From positions 164,510,643-164,574,642 of the forward strand of contig JAUPFV010000001.1 in assembly GCA_036936605.1 (NCBI GenBank): 64,000 nt of DNA. Direction: 5' to 3'. Made by a program: the position numbers and the translations under genes. The notes beneath the pieces are model-generated. The model was not told the origin of the DNA. It saw nothing but the letters and a program-made list of their open reading frames with translations, and ran no database searches. The stretch is from Limnanthes douglasii subsp. nivea (Eukaryota > Streptophyta > Magnoliopsida > Brassicales > Limnanthaceae). Of this stretch, positions 1-12,133 are shown in pieces (position 1 is the stretch's first letter; every line of letters begins with the position of its first letter).

Positions 1-310
1 AGACGGTGCCACTGAAGAGTTTTAAGAGGGCTCTGGGGTGATTTTGTGATACGAGGATCTCTTAGTGTCAAAATAGACTTAAGTACTTTGTTTAGGAGTC
101 TTTTTATAGAGAGAAAGTAAGAATTAGATTAAGTAGAGAGAGAAAGTAATATTATATTCATCTCGGGATCTGTAAAGCGTGTGTGGTCCTTTTATAGACA
201 ATTACGGGTCCCACACGCTTTAATTCCCGTTTATTACATTTTTTGTCCTTATATCTTTTCATCTTCTGATAATGGCTACTTCTTTAGTAGTCTATACAAT
301 TTTCCCCTAA

Positions 311-426
311 TACAATTTCTTCTTTACGATTCTCTCCTAACAAACTTCTTCTTTGCAATTCTCTCCTAACCAACTTCTTCTTTACAATTCTCTCCTAACC
401 AACTTCTTCTTTGCAATCCTACCATG
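311..426 (+). repeat. 29-30 bp minisatellite, about 4 copies
   Basis: Four consecutive copies of a pyrimidine-rich unit (consensus CAACTTCTTCTTTGCAATTC followed by TCTCCTAAC) start near 311, 341, 371 and 400. Copies differ at a few positions and the last is truncated. ORFs overlapping the array are a by-product of the repeat. Confidence 0.85.
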
Positions 427-1659
427 TCTTTTATTCTCCCTCATCAAAGATAATGAGCTAAGAGTAAAAATCAATGCAATATACTGTATTTATTATGTTA
501 TATGGATCCCGATAGTGCATAATCTTGTTCGCATTAGACCTTATCCGTTTGACGGTCCGCTGAAAAATAGAAAAATATTTATTTTTTAAAGGTTTATTTT
601 ATGGAACATATTAATTGATAATTTTTTTGATATGAATGATCTTGATGATATATCATTTGTGTTATATTTTTTATGTTAGAAATCTAAATACATCGGGATC
701 GTTCATGCGTTATCTTAATTTTATCATAAAATGCCTACATTAAAAACACGTCTCAACGTTACTTAATGAAAACAATAACCGATAGATATTCATATAACAA
801 AAAGAATACAAGTTTGTTATGGACTACAATTTGAAAATAATAGTTGAGGCTTATGAAATGCAAAAAATAATTAATATGCATGACTTGTTATAAGTATAAT
901 GTATGCTCAAATTTGTAATAAACCATACATAAAATTTATTGCTTGGATGTTAGATGGATAATCTAGTAACCTACGTATGAAAGATTGAAAGGAAATTGTA
1001 ATAAATATTTTATATTTCTAACAAATATACTATCAAATATTGATACATAAAAACTGAAATAAATTAGAAACTATATAATACTTTGATTTTAAATTTATCA
1101 TATATGTAGATACTCATCGTTAGAATGTCATTTTTATTAAAGGATGTAATTTTATTAAAATTATCAAATATACATTTATAATACCCTCTAACATGACATC
1201 GAAATTTATTGTATCATTTAAGACCTATAACCAAATGCTTATATTGCAAAACTTTATCGTTGGATTGTGAATCATTAAACGCAGATAACAAAATATTTGA
1301 TTATACATGAAAAAAATTATACAATTTTGCGTTTAAACAATAATATGAATATAGTCATTTTCGAGCATATATATTAAATTTCTAATTGTAACGTGAAAGT
1401 CCATATTGCCAAATCTATGTAAAAAACATATGAAAAAACTATATGTTAGTAGATATTCTTACTAAAAACTTGATACCGAAGTATATTGAACACGCTATTC
1501 AAACTACTAGAAGTGAGAATACATGTATCGGATTTTATATATTTATAATATGTTTTTGTGTATATATTTTGACTTTTATATATAAACATATATATAATAT
1601 TATTTTTTAAAGTGATATCTTATATCCATTTATAGTTTAATTAATTATAATGAGTTAAA

Positions 1660-1793
1660 CACACACGTTCATACACACATACGAACGCATTCACACACAC
1701 ACACACTCTCACACACATGTTTACATACACATACGCACACGCACACACACCATACGCATGCACACACGTACGAGACCATACATACACACAATT
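1660..1793 (+). repeat. CA-rich microsatellite
   Basis: An imperfect (CA)n/(CACACG)n tract interspersed with CATACG and ACACAT units. No gene is associated with it. Confidence 0.85.
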
Positions 1794-3758
1794 TAGATTA
1801 CGACTTTTGGTCTTTTATAGAGATACTTCAACTAGACTATCATCACAATATTAGTAATATTATTGGAAACTTTTTAAGACTAGATAAAAACATTTTAAAA
1901 TGACTTGTGCAGTGTATGCTTGATTATATGTTGAAATTTATGTTAAAAAGAGACAATATAAATTTTATAGATTTTTCTTCGAAAATAGTTGGGTTTTTCC
2001 CAAAAAATGTTTATGAGTCACGATTATTATATTTTCCCGTTTTCATCTCCACATGAATAAGGTCTCTAACATAATAAGGGTTGTAGCGCATATTTCCAGC
2101 CTTCTTCAGAGTTTGTTAGTCCATTTATGACAACTAAAAATGCTTTGATACTTATTAGTGCGTATGTCAAAAAAATATCAACGCTAAATGCATTGAAAAT
2201 TAGGTAAAAATAATATGATGCTAAAGATAGTCTTCACAACACAGTTACTTTCGCCTTTGAAATATTGAAAAATGTTCATTAAAAAAATCAAATGAAAATA
2301 CTTTATGTGCGTTATAATTTAAAACTTTAAACAGAGAATGAACATAATATAAACATTTGCATAGTTAATTTTTTTATAACAAATTTTCTCTATCCAACGT
2401 AGTTTTTAAAGCTACCACGACTAGTCTTCTACATGTTTTGTTCGAAAAAAGAGATTGTATCCATATCAATAATATTATGGAGAATCATAATGAGCTCAAA
2501 AGCTCCACCTTGGATAACTGTGAAAATAGTAATAACAACTATCTCAAATGGTTCGCGACTGTCCATCGTGGACCTTTTAACAATGCTTCTACCCCATAGT
2601 CCAGCAATACACAATTCTGATAAAAAATGTTAGTGTTATAAATGTAAGACATTTAAACAATTATTCTTAGTTGGATTTATTTTTCGCCCGATTGATATTG
2701 TAAGATTTAGAATCGTCTAGTGTGTGATAGTCTCATACGTATCTGCACCACAAACCACCAAAATAATCAACGATGATGGTGTAATAATCACTTAGTGGAT
2801 TCTTCAAAGTCCTAAAAACTATTCGCCCTCTATTGGGTTTCGCAATCGATCGAGACATACATAGTGTTTGTAAATCTTCTTTTTGTCTCCTATATCTTAC
2901 ATTTAATGGTCATTTTTCAAATTATTTTTGATTTTATGGTATTGTTTAACAAAACCATTTTAAGCAAATAATTTTTTTATTAATAACAAAGTAACTTGGA
3001 TGAGTCAGCAAGCCCACGAGGGTAAATGAAAGTTAAGACTAGAGTAAACGAAGGCGCTTATTATACTGAAATTTAAATCACCACTAAAAACCACAGCCAA
3101 AAATTAAGAGACGATTGAAGGGCTTGTAATCCGACAAAGATCAAGAGGTGACGATGATGACATATTAAACCGATTCAGAGAAGACTACAGAGAAGGTCCA
3201 CGAATATCACTAGCGGAGACTCAGAATAAAGACACATAATATCAATCAGAATCCAGTGGAGAGAGAGGATTTGTTAGAAATCTTGAGCTCTAGATGGGAA
3301 GAGTATAAGCGGGAAGATTCCTAATAGAAATGTTGATTTAATAGAGGAAGAAAAGCAAAAATCTTGATGGACTATTTTCTTGAGATGAAGTGGAATCTGC
3401 TGCTGCACTTAAAGATAAATTAAAGTTGTGCTGCAAATAGATTATAGTCAGGTAAGATTTACCTGCTAGAAAAGAGATTAAGAATATACATATCGATTGA
3501 TGGTTGATAACAAGAAAAACAGACTAGTTTATGTCTATGAAAAAGCCAATTTTTAGACTGTCAATAAGAGCAATAACTTTGAGTTTATTAGGAATTTTCT
3601 CTATGTATAGGTCTAGTTTGATTTTACATATGTGAGTCCATCTAGCTAACTATCCGTGGCGTTATTCTGCTCTTTAAAAATATGAGTTAGAGTTATAGAA
3701 TTTCTTATAAGATTTTTGCAGCAGTTTATTAGAGAAGTGAGATACCAAATATAAATTA

Positions 3759-4167
3759 TGATTGGTGTGGTTAATTTTTGTCTGAGGGTAATTTTGTAAT
3801 TTGTTTAGAGTATGTGAAGGTTGGTAGATGTTTAATGTTTGAGTATAGAGTAGAGGGAGAATTAAGCAGCCTGGTTGTATTTAATTTTCATCACCCATAT
3901 TTAATGCAGATGGTTGGGTATTTATACCCTTACATTTGGGCTTTATGGGTTTTCGGGTCATGTTTAATGGACCCGGGTCATGTTCAAAGACCCATGAGCT
4001 CTTAGTAGAAGAGCAAGCAGCTTAGTCAAGAAGTGTTTAGGTTTTTAAGTACTTTAGTCATAGTTCGAACAGTCCAATGGGCTAGGTGTTCGAACTGACT
4101 TGTCCGGTCTGGTGATCTTGGTCCGAACTATCCCCGTCCGGAGAGGTAGCAACATTCGGACTCATCA
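3759..4167 (-). repeat. 3' LTR of the Ty3/gypsy element (about 410 bp)
   Basis: The boundaries come from comparison with the homologous stretch at 61026-61412. Similarity begins at TG (3759) and the right edge reads ACTCATCA on plus, that is TGATGAGT at the U3 start on minus. Immediately to the right, minus-strand AAAAAGGGGG forms a polypurine tract, as expected just upstream of a 3' LTR. A minus-strand TATA box (TATAAATA, plus 3919-3926) is conserved in the second copy. The left edge is inferred only from loss of similarity. The target-site duplication cannot be tested because the other LTR is missing. Confidence 0.65.
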
Positions 4168-4609
4168 GGAACCCCCTTTTTAGGTGTTTGTTCAAATACC
4201 TTTACCAAAAACCTGAAAACAGTCTGATGTCAGGGGCAGTTTTAACCAGACAGGTCTTTCGACTTGTACTATGGCTTTATCCGGACTGAAAAAGCTTTGT
4301 GAATCCAAATTGTTTTTTGCCAGAGTTCATGGGACACGTGTCACTTTTTGGTTGGTTGCTTCAGCTATTTTTTCACCTTGAATTTCGCACCTACCTTCTT
4401 CGAAAAGCAACCTCTTCATGAATGAGGGTGACATCAGCGCAGTCTCTTAATCATTACCAATCTTTTCAAATTATCCTAGGAATCAAGACTCCTTTTTTAG
4501 ATTTACAATAAATTGAAATACTTTCTACAGTTTCACCATCACTTTCGTTTTTACTCTGCAAATCCTCAAATATTTTTCTCTCCAAAACAATTTTTTACTC
4601 AGATTGTTT

Positions 4610-7299
4610 ATGTTCACGGCTAGGAACGCTCTGATCAAAGGCGGGTGGCTCAACGTCTCTGAATTAGAAAAAGCGCAAAAGGTTGAAAAGGAAAGGCGCA
4701 TTGCAGCAGGCTTACCCGCTTCCCCTATCGATAAACCAGCAACTTCTCCCACAGAGTCAGACCAGGGTTCTTCCTCTACAAAGGGCATCAAACCGAAGAG
4801 GTTATTTCAAACCAATCTTTCACCTATTATCTCAGGTTCTTCGGTTCAGCAATCAGAACTCGTAGTTGAACCAGGTTTAACGGTCACCAGCCTTAAAAAA
4901 CCCTCCCCATTTTTAGCCATGGGGTCTGATGCTGAAACCTCTCCTCATAAGCTAGTTGATCGGAGAAAAGGCCGGCTGGTCAAAGGGCAGGCTTCTAAGG
5001 GTACCCCTGTATCAGGTGCCAAAGATAGTAGTACTGGGTCAGAAGTACCCATTAGAGCACCCAATGACAGGCTGTCCGGTCTGGAGGGCACTGACTCAAG
5101 TCCTCGAAGAGAAATGTCTATACCAGAGCCCCAACCGGAGGCCAGGAACCAAGAGAATACTGAAGCGCAGCAGCCCGAAAGTCAGGCTGAGCCAAATCTA
5201 AACCTCCGTCTCACCACTACAACTGAAAACCCTTCCTCAATTATGGAGGAAATAATGGAGGACTCTATTGAAGAGGCTCCGTTCGAGTCTGAACCTTGCG
5301 GACAGACTAGTGGTGCTGTTACTGCCCAAAAGGACAAGGGCAAGGAAAAATTATGTTTGAGGCATCCGGATCTGCCGGAGTGTCTTGAAGGAAGGGTAGG
5401 GCCTTGTTTTCACAAGGTCAATGTTAAGTATCTCTTTGCCCTGCAAAAGATCAACTACGCTTTCATCCATACAGCTGAATTGAGCCGGATGCGTACGAAG
5501 TGGGGAATTCCGGAGAATGTGAAGATAAGAATCCTCATAAACCCCAAAACCCCCATGGACTGCAAGCTGAGCGAGATCGTTATTTTCACGGAGCTGTTTA
5601 ACTGGGGGCTCAGATTTCCCTTGGACTCAGAGATTGTCAGATACTTTCATCTGATAAAGCTCTGTCTGAGCCAGCTGAGTCCCAATGCTTGGTACACCCT
5701 CATGGCCTGCATTATGGCTTCTAGGCTCTCCGGGATTCCTCTACCAATAGAGGAGTTTGCTGCTATGGCCAGTCTCTGCAGAAACCACCACATTCCCTTC
5801 TACCACTTCAATATGGGGGATAACTTCAAAGCTGTTGATGACCTGCTAGAGTCGGAGAGGAATTGGAGGACTCAAATCCTGTTCGTAAGTGGTGCTTGGG
5901 AGAACGGGAAGAAAATCAAGGCCGGAGTCAACCCAAGCCTCCTCACCAGCAGATGGAGGAGTGATCGTAAGGCTCCTACTTTATATTTTTATCTCTTCTT
6001 TTATCAAATTTGTTTAAACTAATTGGCTTTGTCTTTTTCTTAGCAGAACTGCCCAAGGACTTCAATGACTATCTAAAGTCCGGGCAGACCACTTGCACCA
6101 AAATCAACACTTGGGCTGCTGAAAGGTGGGGAAACCGGTTCCACGATGCCTTCACGGGGGGCAACTTAGCAAGGTCTCACCTCTGGAACACTACCGGCCG
6201 GAGGGACTTAACCTGGGAAGAGCTCACCACTCAACCCCCTCCGGATGTAGTGCTCAAGAGGACACACGAACCGAATGGGACACTCTACTTGCCAGGCCGG
6301 GCCAAGGCCCCGAGTAAGATGAAGGGAAAAAAGAAGAAGGGCAAGAAAGTGGTAGGTGGAGCGGACCCTGCTGAGGTGGAGGAAGCTGTTTTAACCAATC
6401 CGGAGGGGCCAGACCCAAGCCAGATTGATGCTGCTCTCTTGGAAGTGGTAGAGCAGGAGAGTGTTAGGCAAGAATTTCACTCCTCAAAACCCCCAAGAGC
6501 TTCCAAAAGAGACCGTAAACGGGGAGCTGAGAGCAAGGACAGGGAGGCCAAGAAGAAGAAGACCTCCAAGGGTAATGAACTCTCTCTCCGGCCCCCGGAG
6601 CCTCTACCTCATGTTGATCCCACTGACCCAACACAAGCAGAGGAGATACCTGGTGACTTTCAAACCGATGAGGTCGAATGGGGAGGTCTTAGCATTGATG
6701 GGGTAGACATCACTGGTCTTGGTGGACTTGGTGAATACTTTATCAACCTCCCCAGAGATGATTTTGCTGGGCCTTACCTTCCTCCGAGTACTTCAAAAAC
6801 CGTCACTTTTAATGGTAAGACTTTTACTGTTTCAAGTGAAAGGGACGTTATAGCTCACTCTTTATTAAGTAGTGTTCAACCGGTGCTTGTGTTGGAGAAG
6901 CAAGTTCGAAGTCAGGCTGACACTATCAAAGACCTCAAGTATAATAAGGAAAGGCTATCCGATGACCTTCTTACTGCTACTCAACATGCTAACATTCTAA
7001 AGGGGGAAAACGAAGAGCTGAAGAAGAACCAAGAGGGGTGGACCACAAAAGTTTCCACTCTAGAAGACACCATCAAGGATCTCCGGGAGAAGTTGTCCGG
7101 ATTGGAGAAAGATCTCAACTCTTCGAAAGAGGAGACCAATGCCAAGGATCAAGTTATCCACAACTTGACCAGTGACAAGATTGCACTTGAGAATACAGTG
7201 CCCAAGGCTGCCGAGGAGAAAGCTGATCTGCTAAGGGAGCAGAAGGCCAATATCCAAGCCAAGATCGACGCTTATGCTAACAACGTGATTGACACTTAA
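4610..7299 (+). CDS. Antisense gene of a gypsy element, putative PF04195-type protein, 869 aa, two exons
   Basis: Exons 4610-5966 and 6047-7299 join in frame (2610 nt) across a GTAAGG...CAG intron. The ATG at 4610 is chosen because the same MFTAR start occurs in the second copy at 61833. The N-terminal 250 residues are Ser/Pro/Glu-rich and low in complexity. Residues about 255-455 (HPDLPECL, RTKWGIP, FNWGLRFPLDSEI, MASRLSGIPLPIEEF) resemble the 'putative gypsy type transposon' domain found in many plant genomes. A Lys-rich basic stretch follows, then an acidic linker, and residues about 730-860 are a heptad-like coiled coil. The molecular role is unknown. It is encoded opposite to gag-pol and has its own upstream region, partly conserved in the other copy. 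The frame is open although pol around it is dead. The protein may have lost a C-terminal tail, see 7323-7517. Confidence 0.8.
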
Positions 7300-7517
7300 G
7301 AGAAAATGTATGCCAAGGTGACTTGTGGCTTCATATAGAGTACCCAGACCTGCCTTTCAACACCATGGTCGATGGGGACTTACATGATTACTCCAGCGCT
7401 TCCTCCTCTGATGAAGAAGAAGAAAATATCGGGGAGGGCCCTTCTGAAGCGAAAGACGATCCCAAGGGGAAGAAGAAGATGGATGAGGCTGAGCCATCTT
7501 CAAAGGCTCAGTCTTAA
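7300..7517 (+). pseudogene. Displaced C-terminal tail of the antisense gene
   Basis: Directly after the TAA at 7297-7299 the frame continues for about a dozen residues, stops again, and the reading then moves to another frame. That frame encodes an acidic Ser/Asp/Glu-rich and Lys-rich tail (SSASSSDEEEENIGEGPSE) ending at 7517. This composition matches the ends of related proteins, so the gene probably once ran to 7517. One stop and one frameshift have shortened it. Confidence 0.5.
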
Positions 7518-7561
7518 ATTATGAATTATTTTTTCACTTTTCATATTATCTAAACTAAAGT

Positions 7562-7662
7562 CCTTGGAAGGCCAAGGCACTCTTTTTGTTAGTGTGTCCG
7601 GTATCTGACCGGATAGATCCTTTACTTTGTTTAACAATTTAAAAGTCCTTGGAAGGCCAAGG
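7562..7662. terminator. Three hairpins between convergent genes, candidate 3'-end signal
   Basis: Two identical palindromes, CCTTGG-AAGG-CCAAGG, sit at 7562-7577 and 7647-7662, each inside a longer direct repeat (AGTCCTTGGAAGGCCAAGGC). Between them is TCCGGT-ATCTG-ACCGGA (7597-7613). They lie between the end of the plus-strand antisense gene and the end of minus-strand integrase. A role in bidirectional 3'-end formation is inference from position only. Confidence 0.4.
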
Positions 7663-8021
7663 CACTTAAGTTATTTCAATGAATATTCTTGTTTTGCACA
7701 ATTCTCGCATCCTTTCATAGTTTGTTTTAATTTTGGTGGCTAGTGTTTAAATAGCCCTTAGTTATTTCATAAATAGTCTAAAGTGAGAGTGTTTAAGTTC
7801 TCCGATGACAAATGTTTAAGTGGTCATCATTCTTTTACTTCAATCCGGATGGTGTGACAAAAAACAAAGTAAGAACACTTCGGAATTTTTTTAAGAAGGC
7901 ATCAAATTTTATTAAAAAGCCCGGACACCTCATTAAAACCTCCCCGCGCCACCAGGGTAGGAAAGAGTATGCCCCCAAATATTTACATGGATGTTTAAAC
8001 AAGTAAATATTTACACAGATG

Positions 8022-9476
8022 CTACTCCAAGTACATCCGGAGATGTTCAATATTCCAAGGGTGGGTCAAAATTCTTACATCTTTGTCTTCTAGCCAATAT
8101 GTTCCAGGTTTAAGCCTTTCAACAACCATATAAGGTCATTCCCAAGTTGGGGCCAGTTTGTCGAGCAGCTTCTCTTTAGTGTGTAAAAAGACTTTCCTCA
8201 ATACCTTGTCCCCCGGCTGGAAATCTCTCCTTTTGACTCTAGAAGCAAATCTGCTTCTTATCAAACCCTGATAGTGTGCAGCTCTAAGGTGAGCTTTAAC
8301 TCGTCTTTCCTCTACCAGGTCAAGCTGACCTCTGATTGCTACTTCGTTAGCGCATTCGGAGAAGTTGTGAACCCGAAATGATGGGAGAGTTGCTTCTATG
8401 GGAGCTACTGCATCCATCCCATAGACCAAGGCAAAGGGTGACTCCTGTGTTGCAGCCCCAGGTGTTGTCCGGTAGGCCCACAAGAACTCTTGTAAATAGC
8501 TAGGCCACTTCCCAACAGCTCCTTCCAGGTTCTTCTTTAAACCGGACAGTATAGTTTTGTTAGCCACTTCAACCTGACCATTTTCTTGTGGGTGGAAAGG
8601 TGAAGAGAAACAATGTTGTATCCTCCTTGAGGCACAGAAACTCTCCATTTCCCTATTGTCGAAATGTGGCCCATTGTCTGTCGTTATCTTTTGTGGAACA
8701 CCAAATCTGCAACAGATATTGGATAAAATGAATTTTATGACAGCTTTTGATGTTGTTCCTGCCAAGGGGGCTGCTTCAATCCACTTCGAAAAGTAATCTA
8801 TAGCAACAATTATAGTTTTGCGCCCTCGGGACGCCATAGGGAGAGGGCCCACTAAATCCAACCCCCATCGAGCAAAAGGTATAGGCTCAGAAATTGACTC
8901 TAAAGGGATGGCTGGGACATGAATTTCATTGCTATATCTCTGGCATGGATCACACCTTCTTACCAGCTCTTTAGCATTCTGCATGATAGATGGCCAATAA
9001 TAGCCGGCCAGTAAAACCCTCTTTGTTAGAGCCCTGAATCCACAGTGAGCTGATCTCTCACCATCATGCAATTCAGAGAGGACTTCTTGAGACTCATCAT
9101 CTCCCAAACAACGCAGAAGAGGTTTAGTGTAAGACTTCTTATACATGACGTCTCTTAGTATGATAAAACCACGAGCCTTGTGTTTCATTTTTCTTGCTAG
9201 TGCTTTATCTGGAGGCAGAATGCCATCGGAGAGGTACTGCAGGAGAGGAAATCTCCAATCCTGAGGTTGTTTCACCTGTACTTCAAAAATTTCTTCCTCT
9301 TTACCCACATTAAGTTGAATGGAGGGGCTCTCCAGTACATGGATCCATGGATATGACTCTGTGTAAGCTATAGTTACCAATGAATCTGCTAATTCATTCT
9401 CTGTCCGGGGTATATGCTCATAGACAACGCTTTTAAACTTGAGTTCTTCATTTTTAAGAAGAAGTAAATACTTCAC
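8022..9476 (-). pseudogene. Ty3/gypsy integrase
   Basis: This is the integrase segment of pol. An HHCC zinc-binding region (H...H then RRCDPCQ) comes first, followed by the catalytic core. The core has Asp in GLDLVGP, Asp in TTDNGPHFD and Glu in HPQENGQVEVANK, then the C-terminal GDKVLRKVFLHTKEK motif. The frame breaks at a TGA after APTWE (just below 8136), where related proteins have GPY. Translation then continues in frame (PYMVV, LKPGTYWLED) to a stop at 8022-8024. The DDE triad is intact, so decay here is light. It joins the RNase H segment across a single TAA at 9489-9491. Confidence 0.92.
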
Positions 9477-9488
9477 TAACTGCTCATT

Positions 9489-9887
9489 TTAAGCCTCAGA
9501 TTGACCTTGTGCATGGTGGATAAGAAGCTGGGAGTCACTCATTAGCTTGACCATTTTAGCCCCACAAATATAAGCTAACTTTAAATCAGCTATGGCTGCT
9601 TCGTATTCAGACTCATTATTGGAAGCCCTGAAAGCAAAGCATATAGCCTGGTACATTTTGTCACCATACGGAGAGGTCAAGCACACCCTTGCACCACATC
9701 CCATAGTGCTGGATCCACCATCCGTTCGGATGATCCAGACCTTCTTGTCTTTCATCTCACTAGTCTGCTCTGAATCTCTGTCAGAGTGGAATTCAACTAA
9801 AAAATCAGCCACGGCTTGGGCCTTGACTGCTGTTTGGGGAGCAAAATCTATATCGAAATCCTCCAATTCTACTGACCACTTAGTCAT
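9489..9887 (-). pseudogene. Ty3/gypsy RNase H segment
   Basis: The segment starts with MTKWSVELEDFDIDF and continues into an RNase H core: RTDGGSSTMGCGA (first Asp), NNESEYEAAIADL (Glu) and SDSQLL (Asp). This is the Ty3/gypsy type that follows RT. It is in the same frame as the integrase segment and ends at TAA 9489-9491, where related elements carry Lys (YEAKNEQL). Confidence 0.88.
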
Positions 9888-9959
9888 TCTACTTAAAATG
9901 TATGCTTTTTGGAGAACATTCTTTAAGGGGAAAGATGTCCGGACAATAATAGGATGAGC

Positions 9960-11246
9960 TTAGAAATAAGGCCTCATCTTTCTTGCAGCTATTACCAGGG
10001 ATAACGCTAACTTTTCGAGTTTCAAATAACGTTTTTCTGCATCTATTAGGCTCTTGCTGATGTAGTACACTGGATGGGGGTAGTTATCCACCTCTCTTAC
10101 CAACACGACACTGATGGCACAACTTGAAACTGCCAAATATACGAAGAGTGTCTCTCCATCAATTGGTTTAAATAGGGTTTTGGGGGAGGATAGATGTTTC
10201 TTAATCTCATTGAAGGCCTCATCACACTGTGAAGTCCATTCGAATCCCCTTACACCCTTTAGAGTTTGAAAAAACGGGGCGCATTTGTCCGATGACCTTG
10301 AGATAAATCGGTTTAAACCAGTCAACCTCCCCGTCAATCGTTGCACTTCTTTAATATTCCGAGGAGGCTCAATTTGGAATAGAGCATTAAGTTGGTCCGG
10401 ATCGGGCTGTATCCCTTGCTCACTTATTATATAACCTAGGAACTTCCCGGATTGCACTCCGAACACACATTTTTCTAGATTTAGCTTCAAATTCACCTTT
10501 ACCAAGTTGGCAAAAGTTTCTTGGAGGTCAGTTAAGTGTAATTGCTCATCCACACTTTTCACCATCATGTCATCGATGTATACTTCCATATTCCTTCCAA
10601 TTTGATCAGCAAAGGCTTTGTTCACCAATCTCTGATAAGTAGCCCCAACATTTTTCAACCCAAATGGCATTACCTTGTAGCAATGAAGACCCCTGTCAGT
10701 GACAAACGTGGTATGCTCTTGATCCTTTGGATCTACTTGGATCTGATTGTACCCGGAGAAAGCATCCATAAAGGATAGCAGCTTATTCCCAGAGGTGGAG
10801 TCTACTAGCTGGTCAATTCGGGGAACTGGATACAAATATTTTGGACAAGCTCTATTGAGATCTGTGAAGTCAATGCACATACGCCACTTGCCATTTTTCT
10901 TTTTTACCAAGATCAGATTGGCAGTCCACAAAGGATATTGAGATTCTTTGATATGCCCCATCTTCGTGAGCCTGTCAACCTCTTGCACAATAACATCAGC
11001 CTTTTCCTTGGGAAAAACCTTTCTCTTTTGAACCACTGGTGCTATGTCTCTCTGAACAGATAGGCGATGTGATATAACATCTGCTGGAACCCCAGTAACA
11101 TCAGCATTGCACCAAGCAAAAACATGCTCATGGTCTTTCAAAAACTTTAACATCTTATTTTTCAGGTCGGGTGGCATTTTAGACCCTATCTTGACACTTT
11201 TCCCTTCCTCTAAAGAATGCGTTTCAACCTCTTCAACTGGTATCAA
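9960..11246 (-). pseudogene. Ty3/gypsy reverse transcriptase
   Basis: A nearly full RT domain. It has KKKNGKWRMCIDFTDLNRACPK, then FMDAFSGYNQI, LPFGLKN-type MPFGLKNVGATYQRLVN, the catalytic YIDDMMVKS, then LGYIISEQGI and the connection domain. Both catalytic Asp residues are present. The 'start' at 11246 is a TTG codon, so this is an internal slice of a longer gag-pol frame, not a gene start. The segment ends at TAA 9960-9962 where homologues read RPYFQAHPI, which implies Gln CAA changed to TAA. Confidence 0.92.
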
Positions 11247-11309
11247 TACTCCAGAGGTCTCTCTGGGGTCATCAATTTCACCCTCTCCCCCAGAAAGCCC
11301 CTCAAACTG

Positions 11310-11720
11310 CTATTGTTCGTTGATATGAACTGTCCCTAACGTCCGGAGAGCCAGGGCTGTAGCATAACATTCTCTTGCAACCTTTTGACTGCTTCGGACA
11401 ACTCCTACTTGTCCTTGAACAGCATATTTCAAACATTGGTGGACTGCCGATGCCACTGCATGCATCCTAGAGAGCCATGACCTCCCTAAAATAGCATTAT
11501 AGCAAGTGGGACAATCTACCACAATAAAAAGTATCCTGACCATCTTCTTGAAATGGCCCTTGCCCAACAAAACTTCCTCCTCGAACTCCCCGATCACATC
11601 TGCTGAGCTGCCAGTAAAGCCCACAATTGATATGTCCGAACACTGAATTACGGCTGGATTTTTCATTTTCTTGTAAGTGTTTAAGAAGAGGATACTGGCT
11701 GAGCTTCCAGTATCCACCAA
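11310..11720 (-). pseudogene. Retroviral-type aspartic protease segment
   Basis: The catalytic motif VDTGSSASILF is followed by VGFTGSS and CYNAILGRSWL, matching the pepsin-like protease of plant Ty3/gypsy polyproteins. The stretch between it and RT (11247-11309) is out of frame or stop-interrupted. The protease would cleave the polyprotein in the virus-like particle. Confidence 0.85.
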
Positions 11721-11794
11721 GATTCGTCTTATGTCATTGCCCCGAATGGATGCTCCTATGACAACAGCATCTTCATGAGGGCCAGCTATATCTC

Positions 11795-12073
11795 TTAAGT
11801 CATCTTCATCAAAAAAATGAAGGGGAAGGGAATTTGTGATTGATAGGAGGTCATGCCTCCTTCTAGCTGGGTAGCTAAAGTGTGAACGTGCCTCTTCCTC
11901 GAAGAAGCAGTAGGAGCTGTCATAGTATCCCCTCCGAAAATTGTAAGTAACTCAAAAAACTTAATGAGTCTGGAGACTGTTCTAGAACCTTCCTCAATGG
12001 CACCCACTCTATTTCGAGTTGGATCCGGATCCAAGTATTTTGAATCCACATCAAATCTTTCGATTATAACCAT
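11795..12073 (-). pseudogene. gag-protease linker segment
   Basis: This open stretch lies between the zinc-knuckle part of gag and the protease in the same element. It carries TISFGGD-like TIFGGDTM followed by a basic RKRHV stretch, which resembles the linker upstream of protease in Tat-like polyproteins. I see no catalytic motif. It is separated from its neighbours by frame breaks. Confidence 0.6.
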
Positions 12074-12133
12074 AGCTCCCTCCGGAGCAGCATTACTTGG
12101 ACCAACCCGGTGAGTATTGTCAGGCCTATTACC

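Larger units (their letters stand above)
1..3758. other. AT-rich gene-free stretch
   Basis: No open reading frame here resembles a known protein family. The stretch is AT-rich and stop-dense in all frames. It holds a short minisatellite near 311-426 and a CA-rich microsatellite near 1660-1793. The first 600 bases are less AT-rich and could be an old LTR fragment, but I found no partner copy to support that. Roughly 2700-3700 is unassigned intergenic or relic DNA. Confidence 0.6.

Noticed and set aside
1660..1793. CA tract as Z-DNA or regulatory site
   Set aside because: It is a plain microsatellite with no gene nearby.
2943..2962. GTTTAACAAAACCATTTT shared with 22448-22465 as a transposon end
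   Set aside because: The match stops on both sides and the sequence is low complexity; too short to support a shared element.
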